Assembly (NCBI GenBank): GCA_025201375.1
Contig: JAIWZP010000028.1
Location: forward strand, 1-64,000
DNA length: 64,000 bases
Source: Gongronella butleri
Lineage: Eukaryota > Mucoromycota > Mucoromycetes > Mucorales > Cunninghamellaceae
Reading direction: 5' to 3'
A model generated the notes under the pieces. It did no database searches and was not told the DNA's origin. It was given only the letters and a program-made list of their open reading frames with translations. Within the stretch, counting starts at the first letter, position 1; every line of letters starts with the position of its first letter. Positions 1-11,090 of this stretch are shown one piece after another. The translations under genes and the position numbers were made by a program.

Positions 1-359
1 CGAAAATTTTACATGTAGTAGATGTTGCCCCTCTCTTCTTCTCAGAAAAAAATAAAAACTCAAAAGTCAATCGTGTGGTTTGTCGGGGAGCACAACATTG
101 CTGAAAATTTGGCTGTAGCGCGGCGTTTTTGTAAATATCTTTTCGCGGCAAAATCATGATTCGATCGTCGCCAAACTCTGCCACTGAACTACATTTCACG
201 TCTTCCTTTGAAGATAAAATTAAAAAAAGAGGTTGATCGGGATGTTTTCGAGGAATGCACTGATTTCAAGAAACGTCACAAATTCATTGATGACCAACAC
301 AACTCATGGTTGATTGCCTCTCAAAATTTACCCTCTGATCATTTCGCTGCGTCTTGTTT

Positions 360-1690
360 CAACATGGCGTTGAAAACCAGGGGTTGATTGGATCGTTGAG
401 CAAATAAACGCGAAATCTCGACATTTTTACAAATACAGAATTAAAAAACACCACTCAATTCATGATTGGGTCACCCAAAAACTTCACAACATTAGGTTAA
501 ATCGACGCGTCTCCTTTTGACAAGACGTTTAAACCACGAGTCGCTTGAGTCGTTGTGCAAATGAATCCAAAATCTTGATATTATTTCCACAAATTGATCA
601 GAACGGGTTCTCAAAATATTTTGTGGTTCGCAGTGAAAATGGCACCGACTGCAACGGGTGGTGTCATTTCCTGATTGTTTGCGCGCTCGATCGACGAACT
701 TTGCACGCTTGCAAAAGTCGATCAAACATTGGATCAATTTTCAAGCTCTCGACAACTGGGAAAACAACCAATGATGCTTTGGACGTGTCGAGTGCAGCTG
801 CTGAATCCCTTTCGGATGAGATCAATTTCACTGATGGACGGCCAAAACTCATCACGGAGAAAATCCACTTTTTAAGCAAAATCTTTCATGGCGATTTGCT
901 CGGCAACGGTCTGATCGATCTGCGATTTTTATTTCAGTTTTACAGTACTAACAAACAGGGGGCCCAGAGCATCTAATGGGATGACTTGCAGCGCGCTAGC
1001 TTGGGTTTGAACTTTTTGCATCGGTCATTTCTGCAGTGCTGCTGCTGCACGAAAATGTGCAAATTGCAAAATAAAAAATGCAGTACAAAAAATTCTTCCA
1101 TGCAATCCACCACCACCTTAATTTGGAGGTGTCAAACCTTAATTTTTTGCAAAAAAAAATCTTGACCAAAGTAAGCAATTTTCTCAGTCGAACGCCGTTC
1201 ATGCGTCACTCTTTGGGCACTTCTCTTAAAGCTGGGGCGACCTGCCATTTTGTCAGCCAATGGCAAATTATCGGAGTTACCTGTTTGGGATGCATTGATC
1301 ACTCGGAGTTCCAAATTTCCCAAATTTGGGATTTTCATGCGTGACCCCTGAATATTTAAAAAGTGGTCGTAGCGCATTATTGATGTTTTAAGCTTTTTTG
1401 TTGCAAATTCTGTGCTGAATCCGATGCAATCATTTTTGACGGGGAGTAACTAAGCTGATGGCGAGAAAATAGCAAAATAAGTCAAATGTTGCGTTTTTGG
1501 AATTTGCGGGCTAAAAAAAATCATGCAGACTTACCGGTATCGCGAGCACTAGGCGCGCGATACAGTATCATACAGTAGGATACAGTACCTACTGTATGAT
1601 AGTTCATCCCTTGACGCGTCTTTCATTGGCGGGCAGCTGGGCTGTAAAAAAAATTCTGGAGGCACTGCGAGCTGCGAACATTCGAAAACA
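360..1690 (+). repeat. Dispersed repeat, copy 1 (non-coding)
   Basis: No convincing gene is seen. Long stretches match 44985-46230 in the same orientation, for example the segment around 1280-1430 (a shared core reading ttgatcactcggagtt, then a shared segment with aagtggtcgtagcgc) and the end with ttctggaggc. The copy is interrupted near 1560-1600 by TACTGTA-type motifs. Short ORFs here have no recognisable domains and are not conserved in frame between copies. The class (MITE, solo LTR or other) cannot be assigned because no terminal repeats are obvious. Confidence 0.6.
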
Positions 1691-2150
1691 CACGTTGCTG
1701 CATTGTCGTATTCCAAAAGCAATGTTCATGCACTTTTTTGTGCAATTTACAGTAATGCAGGCAGCTGCTCAAGGGTCAAGGCATTAAAAAACAACGCCCG
1801 CGTTATTAGTCTCTGTATATCATACTGAGTACATAGCTACCGTACATACTGTACTGATATTATTGTACGTACAGTATCATAAACACACGCACATGCAAAA
1901 AGAGCACTCGAGATGCAAGCAAAAAGGGAAAGAAAATCACGAATAGAAAAATAAATCATTCAACGAAAAATCGCAATGCTCCAATGCAGATCAAGGCGAT
2001 TTTTGGCACACATGCAACAAGCCAACAACACTGCCCAGTGCCCAAGCACTACATACAGTACTGTACAGTACAGTACAGTAGGTTCATCTAAAACGCATTT
2101 CGTTTACTGTATCTTTAGATGATGTGCTAATATAATACTGTATTACGGGT
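1560..2150. repeat. Cluster of TACAGTA/TACTGTA motifs
   Basis: Many short palindrome-like motifs built from TACAGTA, TACTGTA and ATACAGTA occur here, including a CAGTA/ACAGT pentamer run near 2055-2080. The same motif dominates 44030-46990 but is rare elsewhere in the window. The rest of 1-2491 holds only A/T runs and short ORFs. Confidence 0.6.
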
Positions 2151-2491
2151 GATGAAAGCAAAAATGGGCGAGAAAATGAAGCAAATCATAGAAAGACCCA
2201 AAGACGTACATAAAAAAAAAAATCTATAAGCAGGCATTAAAATGCAATGCCGCTTGGACGGTTGAACGGTTGGACCCATGTGAACGATCTCGCTTCTTTA
2301 TCAACCGTATTGGATCGAAAACTCGATCTATCAACTCAAGCGATCAAATCGCATAAACTTGGCAGGTCCTACATTATGTGCAAATGGATAATGAAGTTGT
2401 AACCCCGATGCCATGGGTCCAGGGGCTCTCCAAATTTGGGACGCCTCGGGCGCGAGTCTTTATTTTTTTATATTCTGCAAATGCTCTTTCC

Positions 2492-3521
2492 ATGGCTGAC
2501 GGCTACACTGTGTTTGCATCAAGCGTAGCGGCCCTCACGGCACGCGTTTGCACCCATCCTAGTAAGAAAAGGGACTCTCTAGGAGGAGGTTGGCGACTTT
2601 TTTCTCATTTTATTTTGTTTTGGCGCAGTCGACACGATCAAGACTCGGCTGCAAGCCGACGCCGGTGGTCGTTCTGCGTCGCAGTCATACCGACAGTGGT
2701 TCTCGCACACGATCCTTGCGTCGTCATCGCTGTCGTCGCCGCCAAAGACGTCGGACATCGTGCGTCGACTGTACCGCGGCTTGCCCGTGACATTACTCTT
2801 CTCGGTGCCGGCACTGTCCGTCTATCTATCGTGCTACGAGTCGACCAAAGCGTACCTATCGCGCCACGGGTACGCAGCGAGCGATCACTTTGTAAATCAC
2901 ATGGCGGCCGGCGCCGCCGCAGAGACCATTGCGGGCTTTTGCTTCACGCCCATGGAGGTGCTCAAGAACCAATTGCAAACTGCGACAACGACAGCCACAT
3001 CGGCTATCAAGGATCCAGCGTCACCGTCGTCGTCGTCGACATTGACGCTTGCGCGCACGATTTACAGGCAGGAAGGCATTGTTGGCTTTTTCCGAGGCTA
3101 TTGGATGGGCCTGGTCGTATTTTTGCCGCATACGATGATCTATTTCACGACGTACGAGCAAATGAAAAAGCGCATGACGCGTCGAGCGCGCCAATTGACC
3201 CAAGATCAGGCCGCATACGGGTCGCAATTGCCGTGGACGCGGTATTTGGTCTGTTCCAGCGTGGCCAGCCTTGTTAGCAGCGCGCTGTCTGCGCCGCTGG
3301 ACATCATCAAGACACGGTGGCAGGTCAGCTCGTCCGAGCAAGGAGCCGCGTTCCGCGTAGGGCCCGTGCAAATCGCAAAACACATGTGGCATCACGAGGG
3401 ACAATGGCGCGGGTTCACAAAAGGCCTGGTCGCACGCGTTGTTTGGGCCATGCCCACGACGGCAATCTCCATGACCGTGTTTGAGCTCCTAAAAGACCAC
3501 CGCGCCGACATTTTTGCATGA
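2492..3521 (+). CDS. Mitochondrial carrier family (SLC25) protein
   Basis: Exons are 2492-2561 and 2629-3521, giving 320 residues. The junction rebuilds the first carrier signature, HPIDTIKTRLQ at residues 22-32: exon 1 ends inside HP-I and exon 2 supplies DTIKTRLQ. Two further repeats carry TPMEVLKNQLQ and APLDIIKTRWQ, so all three Px[D/E]xx[K/R] signatures of the inner-membrane solute carrier fold are present. Length fits the family (about 300). The reading frame stays open upstream to an ATG at 2378, but starting at 2492 puts the first helix right at the N-terminus, as is usual. The transported substrate cannot be assigned from sequence alone. Confidence 0.88.
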
Positions 3522-3963
3522 ATTAGGCACAAAAAGCGCGTTTTCGCTCTTTTTTTTTTTTTTTGCGTACAGCGCTCTGAATTTTCCCCCATACCCAAAT
3601 GGCTCTGAGTTTGTCTCTCTGCCTTGTATTCGCATTCTTGACTAAATAGACGACATTAGTTATTCTAGATGCCTAGTCGCTATCGAAACATCGGATTTCG
3701 CCAATTAGCGCGTCCGAATTCTTTTTTTTTTTTTTTTTTGGCAAGGATTTGAGCGAACGCCATCGGGGAGAAATGGATGGAATCATAAGCTCGTTTTATT
3801 TTATTTTTTTTTTTTTCATTGTTCTCATATGGGAATGATGCGAAGGAATGGAAACAGAAAAAAAAAAGTGGGCGGGATAAAAAAAATTTCCATGCAGGAA
3901 TTAAGAAAAAAAAAAAGAGGAGGGGAAAAGACGAATTGGGGAAGGGGGATGTAGAGACGATGC
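3522..3963. other. Convergent intergenic region
   Basis: This is shared 3' DNA between the carrier gene (+) and the GPI protein gene (-). It contains several T and A runs and no supportable gene. Confidence 0.6.
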
Positions 3964-4796
3964 TTAGAAGAGGGCGACGGCGGCGACGACGAGGGCGGCG
4001 ACGGAGACACCAGCGCTGATTTGGACCATTTGCGCGGCATTCTTCTTGGCGCCAGTGGGGACGGCCTTGTTGTTGCCTGCGGGGTAGCCAGAGGACATGG
4101 ACGTGGAGGTGGCGGCCATGGAGCCCGAGGACGGCCATCCAGTCGAGTTGCTCATGCTGGAGCTCCAGCCCGACATCGAGGAGCTGGTCGTCTTGCTGCT
4201 CTTAGCCTTGTCCTTTTCCTTGTCCTTCTTGCCTTCCTTGTCCTTCTTGCCATCCTTGTCCTTGACATCTCGCTCGCGGTCCTTCTTGTCCTCCTCTTCC
4301 ATCTCCTCGTCGTCCAATTCTTCTTTTTCGTCTTCTTTGTCGTCTTCCTCCTCTTCTTCCTTGTACTTCTTCGCTTCCTTGACCTTGTCCTTCTTCTTCT
4401 TGTCATCATCGTCCTCCTCTTCCATCTCCTTGTCCTCATCAGCCTCCTCTTCATTCTTGGCGGCCTTGACCTCGTCATTGCCAGCCTCCTCAGCAAGGAA
4501 TTGGTTCAGCACCAAGTCACCACCAGCCTGGGCAGCCTGGGCCTCGACGCCGTGCTCAGCACCGGCTTCACCGGCATGAACTATTAGAAAAAAAAATCAG
4601 CAAAATGGTCAATGTCGTACAAAAAACCCGGTCGCCCAAACGCGACACCACGCCATTCATGCAAATTCAAATAGCGGGTGAGGCGTGCATTGCGAATCAT
4701 GCGCATTACGCGCTTGCCGCAGCCGAATCTGTCATCCTCACCTTGCATGACGGCCATGGAAAAGACAACAGCAGCGCAGATCGTTTTGGTGTGCAT
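3964..4796 (-). CDS. Secreted acidic Lys/Glu-rich protein, probably GPI-anchored
   Basis: Exons are 4742-4796 and 3964-4580 (intron 4581-4741, GTGAGG...CTAATAG), giving 223 residues. The start provides a signal peptide (MHTKTICAAVVFSMAVMQ). The middle, about residues 45-135, is a highly charged run of Glu, Asp and Lys with low complexity. A Ser/Thr/Gly stalk of about 50 residues follows, with one NST sequon, and the protein ends in a hydrophobic tail (ISAGVSVAALVVAAVALF) typical of a GPI-attachment signal. A cell-wall or plasma-membrane surface location is inferred. No catalytic domain is visible. The repetitive G+A-rich code makes several antisense frames open by chance. Confidence 0.75.
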
Positions 4797-5394
4797 GATG
4801 AAATGGGGATTTTGCGATAAACGAAAAAGAAAGGAGAAAAAAAGAAAGAAAAAGTGCCTCTTGTTATGTCAAAAAAATAGCGAGCAACAGAGCAAGTGAG
4901 CCCGTGCCCCCCCGTCAGCCAGATTCCCTACGCGCCATTATATTTCCCTTTTCACACCCAGCATTGCGCGCTGACTCTCAATGAAATTTTACGTGCAAGG
5001 TCGGGCCCGATGAGCTTGAGATCGAGAGAATATATCCGAGATTAGAAAATGGACTTGGCACACGTAAAAAAAAAAAAAAGAGAGAGAGAGAGATAGAGAG
5101 AAAAAAAAAGTCGACATTTCGCCCGGTCCTGACCCACACACACAACAAAAACGTGCAGATCTCCTTCTCACTCTTCAAGCACCACCAATAGCCAAAGAGG
5201 GACTCAAGCATCCTAACAAAAAGCTGCGCAAAAGTTGCCCCAGCAAAAACCTCCACCAGGACGCAAAAATCAATCCATTCCAAGGCCAAACGTGCATTTT
5301 TTTTTCATTCAAATAGGCACTGATTTATTTTTTTTTAAAAGTCAAAACAGAGGTGTACATCTTTTTTTTTTTTCTTATTTGCATGGCTTCGTCC
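4797..5394. other. Intergenic: promoter of GPI protein and 3' end of reticulon
   Basis: This stretch is rich in A runs and a GA microsatellite near 5080-5100. No gene is supported. Confidence 0.5.
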
Positions 5395-7005
5395 CTACTT
5401 TGCATGATCCATTGGCTGCTCGGTGACAATGCTAACCGCGCTCTTTCTGTTTGCCCATTGCGAATACAAAGTATGCGCCAATTGCATACCTTTTGATGCG
5501 AGCTGCAGCGCAAGGGTCTGAGCGCGTTCAGACAACTTGTACAGCATGACCTGCTGCTGCTGGTGCTCCTTGAGCCATGATTTCACGCGATTTTGCTGAT
5601 GCATCGCATACGCGTCAACATCGACCTGGTGCTCCAGGTACAGGCGTGGCACCGTGAAGAACAGCACCGTCAGCAGCACGACAAGCGATTTTGTGCTGAT
5701 CAGGCTCGCCAGTGTCCACAAAATAAATGAGATGGCCACCGCACACCCGGATCGCCAGCTATCTTCAATCAGAACGAGCTCCATCACCTGTTCCACGACG
5801 CCCTCAAGCACATTCAGTGCCACCTGGCAGCTGTGGTTCACTTGCTCCTCCGTGAACCATGTGCGGCGTGCATCGCGCATCGACAGCGCGTCACTAAAAA
5901 AGACAAAAGAAAAAAAAAAGCGCGTCAATCGTTGCTTTTATCTTTTTTTTTTTTTTTTTTTTGGTTTTTTTTGTGCCGATTACCTGTGTGGATGGACAAT
6001 CACCTCGGCCGGCTTACCGCTAAGGACACGATGGCTGTGGTAGTGCAAGTTGACATAGACCCAGTTAAAGGCCGTGATCAGCGTGAACGCGGCAGAGGCC
6101 AGATACAATAACGAGTAGGATTGTGAGAGATACACACTGCATAGCAAGCCAAACAGCACACCAAAGCTTTGAGCTGGATGTTCCCAGTACATGAGCGACT
6201 GCAGCTTTGTCACCAGATAGCCGGACGGGTCTAAACCATGGAAAAAAAAGAAGGTTTGCTTGTGCTCCAGACCAATTGATTGTTTGTTTACGAATTCCAC
6301 GCCCCCCTTTTTTTTCTCATTTGTCGTCTTGTCTTACCATGGTCAAAGTGCACGGCAGGCGATTTGAAGGGAAACGACACGACGCGCTTTGTCACTTGGG
6401 TATCGATAGTCATCACGGGCTTGGAAGACAACTTTTTTTCTGGTTCTTGTTCCTGTCGGAGTGGCGACGGCGGTGTCTGAATGGGGAGCGCCTCGACAAT
6501 GACGGCCGCGTCGTCTTTTGCATGCTGGTGCTCCACAAAGGTCTCCACAATGATCTCTTTGGACACGATACCCTTTTCTTTGTGCTCTTGTTGCTGTTCT
6601 TTCTCCTTTTGCAGCTCCTTTTGAAGCATGGCCTCATCCATCGAGTGGCGGGGCGACGGGGCTGAGGAAAAAAAAAAAAGGGTCGTGTGTGAGTGAACCT
6701 CCAATTAAGCCAAAATCATGGCCAAATGAGGTGAATTCATGCCATGGGTTGGCTGTCCAATGCCCAATTTCCCATCTGCATGGAGCCACGCGGCCCACAA
6801 CTCGCACACACGCTAAAAAGGAAAAGGTGGAGGGAAAAACACGTTCCACCCAAAATGGCCACTAGACGCGCTGACTCTCCGGCTAATAAGGGGGGCAAAA
6901 CTTACGCGCAATCCCTTGGGCAGGCGATGTCGTTGCCGTCGCGTAGGACTTGGTGGTCATGAACTTGTGGCTGCTGTGGAAAGAGGGCGAAAGAATGTCC
7001 ATCAT
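5395..7005 (-). CDS. RTN1: Reticulon-like ER membrane protein
   Basis: Exons are 6906-7005, 6338-6661, 5984-6230 and 5395-5893, with phases that join cleanly to give 389 residues. The N-terminal half is hydrophilic, with a Gln/Glu/Lys-rich segment. The reticulon homology domain begins with YWEHPAQSFGVLFGLL, which resembles the YWRxPxxS start of the family, followed by a long hydrophobic hairpin, a hydrophilic loop containing a His-Pro motif, and a second hairpin (SFILWTLASLISTKSLVVLL). The C-terminal tail is polar. Reticulons wedge into the ER membrane and shape tubules. The start at 7005 is the first of two adjacent ATGs; the second at 7002 would also serve. Confidence 0.88.
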
Positions 7006-8136
7006 TGTAAAAAAAAAAAAAAGAGAAAAAAAAAGAATTGAGAGCGCGATGATCAGCAAAATATAAAGAATAAAGAAAAAAGAGAGTTCACGTTGGCGCC
7101 ATCTCACTTTTTTTCGACTCCTTATTGTTGTTGTTTTTATCGCTTTTTCTCGTCCCACTTGCTAAAATTGCAAAGTGTTGTTTACTCCTTAAATTTGAGG
7201 AGTGCTTTTATGCTTGTTTTTCCTTCTCTTTTGTTGCCCTGCTTGTCAGCATAGAGCCCTATCGGGGATCCAGGGAGCCTCGGGAAAGGGCGCGAAGCAC
7301 ACAATCATGAATTGTGTACACATACACTGCAGCTCAAACACTTTTTTGCGCCCTGCCTCCTTTTGTTTCATGCGCGATTCAGCGCCGAAAAGGCGAGGAT
7401 GATCTCACGCGGTCTGTGTAGCACCCCACCATCGCTATTTTTGGTCGCGTAAATTATGCAACTTGCTGGGATGGGCCTTTTCGTGCCACCAAAAGAAAAG
7501 CGCGAATTGGCCAATTTCAACAAAAAAAACAGGGCACGGCGGCCACGTCTTCCGTTGTCTTGTTCTTTGCTTGCTTGCCTGCCCAGCGGCCATTAGGGTC
7601 GTTTGGCTAAAAAAGCAAGGGGAAAACATGGGAATTTCAAGTGCATAATGCTAATCTCGACTGTGCTCATGATAACAACTCGTGTAGTGTTCATCATTTT
7701 TATCCTCGCGCTCAGCCATCAGCAGCCCGAATTCATCGTCCATTTCTCCTTTTTTTTTTTTTTTTTTAAAAAAAAACAGAGAGCCATGAGATCATCGTAA
7801 ATGAAACCTAAGCTCACTGATCCTGCATAAGATCATGGTGCCCTCATTTGCTTGGACCATCCTAAATAAAGGGGATCGCGGCGCGCGCGCGCCGCCTTCT
7901 CCCGTTTTGGCCTTGGTTCAAAAGAAAAAGAGGCGCATGGACAGCCACGCTGGGCTTGACAAAAATCGATTTATGCACAGTTGCAATCTGCACCACACCG
8001 CTGCGCGTCGTCATGCCGTTCCATGGCCCGTCCCATGCAAAAATCGTGGCACTGTGACACGCATGGGTAGCCCCTGGGGGAGGCCCCATTATCGGTGATG
8101 CAAGTCAATGTAGCACACGTCGCAATGGCGCCGTTT
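7006..8136. other. Intergenic: reticulon promoter and phospholipase 3' flank
   Basis: There are several homopolymer runs (for example T-rich at 7750-7767) and short ORFs without domains. No gene is supported. Confidence 0.5.
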
Positions 8137-9773
8137 TTATTCTTTTTCTTCTTCTTCTTCTTCATGCCCCTTTGTTTTGAATCCCTCTGTTTTGAATCTG
8201 TCATTAGGTGAAACACAATACAATGGCAGGTCAGCTTGGTATGTCAGTGGCGCATTGGGGTCCTGATGCGGGTCTAGCATCAGGTTCCACAGGGCCTAGA
8301 ATGAAAAAAAAATCCAATCAGCCGCAGTCAATAAGACCTCAATTGACAAAAGGGAAACGTCACTCACCGTGGAAAAATATTTGTATGCAAGTACATTCGG
8401 ATGATACTCATCTAGGTTGCTGCAAACCAGGGGTAAAAATGAAAAAAGAATAAAAAAAGGCAATTGAGCAAACCACACGTTTTGTTCGCTTGGGGGGTTA
8501 CCTCAGTGCCGTTGATGGCAGCGTATCGACGTCTAAATTGATATTTCTGAACACGGTGGCAAAGGTGCCTGCGTCGTTGCTGCTGTAATCTTCCGCAATG
8601 TTCTTTAGTGCACGATTGAATTGATCGACATGCGACCCAAGCGTCAATTTGCCAAAGAGGGGCTCGCGGATGCACAAGCACTCGAATTTGCGCGGGTCCA
8701 GGCTGGGCTCGTGCTCAAACTTTTTGCGATAGTTTGGCTGTTCCTTGGAGATGATCTTTTCCGTGTGGAAGAGCGCAATCAGGTTGACGAGCACCTTGGG
8801 GATCTCTTTCTTGATAAGGTGGAGCCCCGCGCGGATGTTTTTGTCGAAATTATCTACGCGATAGTTGGGCAGGCACGACACGCCAATGTCGTTGCTGCCC
8901 ATAAAGATGTTGATCACCTTCCAGTCATTGTCGTACTGCGACCCACGCCCAATGTGCTTCATAAGGTATTGCACTTGCTCCACTACCCCGTTGCTCGTCG
9001 CCGACGGCAGCGCAGCGTTCAATTGGTCCGTCTCAAAGCTATAAAAAGGAAAAAAAAAAGAGTCAAATTGCGCGTTTTCGTGGCATCACTCGCTTTTAGC
9101 GGCCGCCCTTTTTTTTTTTTTTTTTTACGCGCCCCGCTTACGAATGGGTGTAATTCAGGCAAAAGAAGGTCTCTAGTGGCGGGGCGGAGTTGTGGCGGAG
9201 AAAAGCGTAAGAATTCATGCAAAAACCCGAAAATGCACCATTTGACATTTGTACCTGGGCACATGGGCAAGTCACGCACGCCCTTGGAGCTGCCATAGAG
9301 ATCTGGCGAGTAGTGCTTGATGTAATTGGCAATGGAAGTCGCGTCTTCATCCTGAAAAAAGGGGTATTACCGCGTGTCAGTGGCGTCGTATACTTTCAAG
9401 GAGACAAAAGGGGAACCGCACCCCGTGGACGTGCATCCGCATCTTCACTTACCCCTCCACTGAGCCAACTCAGACCTCGATGCTGCTTAAAGTCGGTCAA
9501 TGATGCATAGGGTTTGACGATATTGATGGCCCCCACGCCCGAGGTGATGCTAAAAGGCGAAAATGCGAGTCAAAATTCGGTTTTCTCGCGTCCACTTTTT
9601 TTTTTTAACCTGTCGCCAATGCTGGCCATGACTTTGATGTGGCCCGGGTGCAAATCACGCACGTTTTTTGCTGTGGGGAGCGCGGACGCTTCAATTTTAG
9701 GGCATTTATCAATGTCATTGGCTTGCGCGGCAGCCGTGAGCAGGTATAATCCAATGACCGAAAGTCCCCACAT
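8137..9773 (-). CDS. Secreted GDSL-type phospholipase B/lipase
   Basis: Seven exons: 9610-9773, 9453-9549, 9255-9351, 9142-9172 (31 nt), 8502-9038, 8368-8419 and 8137-8295; 378 residues. A signal peptide (MWGLSVIGLYLLTAAAQA) is followed by the membrane-associated phospholipase B (PLB1) fold. The block I nucleophile motif ASIGDS is split by intron 1, with Ser55 formed from AG|C. An LNYTHS segment is followed by a block V-like GSND (177-180). The catalytic pair is Asp312 and His315 in LDEYHPN. The C-terminus has an LWNLML motif typical of this subfamily and a short Glu-rich end. It probably hydrolyses phospholipid or other acyl esters outside the cell. Every exon phase agrees, including the micro-exon. 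Confidence 0.88.
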
Positions 9774-11090
9774 CGAAATTGAATAAAAAAAACGGATGAT
9801 CTGGTCACTTTTTTTTTTTCCAGCATGGGGTATTTATACGAGCGTCAAAAAAAAATAGGAGAGCGCCGTAAGGAGGGTTGCGTCGCCACCCTTGTGGAGA
9901 AGCAAAGCAAAACGCAAGGCCAGGCGTCGACGAGTCCATTATGCACACTTCTGCCATGCCAGGTGTTGCCAGACCAAGGGTGACACAGGCCTGACCAGGC
10001 TTAAAAAAAAAAAAGAAATCTGGGTCAGAAAAAGGGGGGCAAGGAGGTCAAGGAGCAATGACGGGGAGCAAAAGGGGGGACCGCACACGCTTTGTGTGGT
10101 TAGCAATCTGTGTCGATGAGCAGGGGGATGGGGGAAAGGAAAGGGGGAAGAAAAAAAAATCAAGGGGGCGTTCATCGCCGCCTTTTTTTGGATCCCCATT
10201 TCAACATTTTTCATCATTCCCGAGCAATGCACAACATTAAATGTTTAAACCAAATAACCCATCCGCATCCTTGCAGGCCAAAACACGCACTCACACACAC
10301 ACACACTCACACGCGCCAAGCTTTATGTCTGCAGCACGATCATGACGCTAAAAAAGCTTAATGCGCCCTTTTTTTTTTTTCTGCCGCGTTCCATCCAGGG
10401 TCAACAGCATGCCAATGATCTAAGCATTGCGATAAAAAAAAAAGCGGCGGATGGCTGTCAATGCTGTTTGTTTACTTGACGTCACTGCGAAAACAATGAC
10501 GGTCGTCATGTCTTTACATGATGCGCTGAATTCCCTTGTTGGAAGCGCGAATTTGCCCTCCATGCCCTTTGGAACCCAAACTCCGCGGTTGGAAAATGTG
10601 TGTGAACAATGTGTTGTTTGTGTAATGGTGTGCAGTCTGCAAAAGTGAAATATCCACCCCTTATTGTTTATCAACCTTTGTGTGAAAAAAAAAGCGTGCA
10701 AGGCTTTTTGGGTTGTCACTCTCTTGTCAGCCCTTGGCAAAAAAGCCTTTTTTTTTTTTTTTTTGGTTCTCTCTGTTTTTTTTTTCTTTGCTAAACACGG
10801 CTTCCAGATCATCCTTGTCATTCTTTCTTCCATCATTTGCTTCTTGCTTATTTTTTCTTTTCTTTTCTTGCGTTTGCTCTCCTTTCCCATTTTTTTCATT
10901 CATTTCGCATCGTGCCAATTTTTTTTTTGTTTCGCATTGGTTGATTTGACTTTTTGGTAAGCCACAGGGCCTCGGTTTCTGCAGGTTCAAACACGCGCGT
11001 TCTTATCGTGCGACTAATTTCTCTTTTTTTATCCGACAGAGCTCCCTTTTTCCAGCACACTCTCTTTCCTCCCTTTTTTTTTTTGCGTTC
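9774..11090. other. Divergent intergenic region
   Basis: This region lies between phospholipase (-) and the PHD protein (+). It contains a CA/CT microsatellite at about 10288-10313 and a pyrimidine-rich leader at 10740-11090, common upstream of fungal starts. ORFs here are low-complexity T- or K-rich frames. Confidence 0.5.
9831..9838 (-). promoter_or_regulatory. TATA box of the phospholipase gene
   Basis: On the minus strand the sequence reads TATAAATA, about 58 bases upstream of the ATG at 9773. Confidence 0.55.

Noticed and set aside
3680..4579. Open frames on both strands overlapping the acidic GPI protein
   Set aside because: They are by-products of the GA-rich repeat code; only one frame has a signal peptide, tail and intron.
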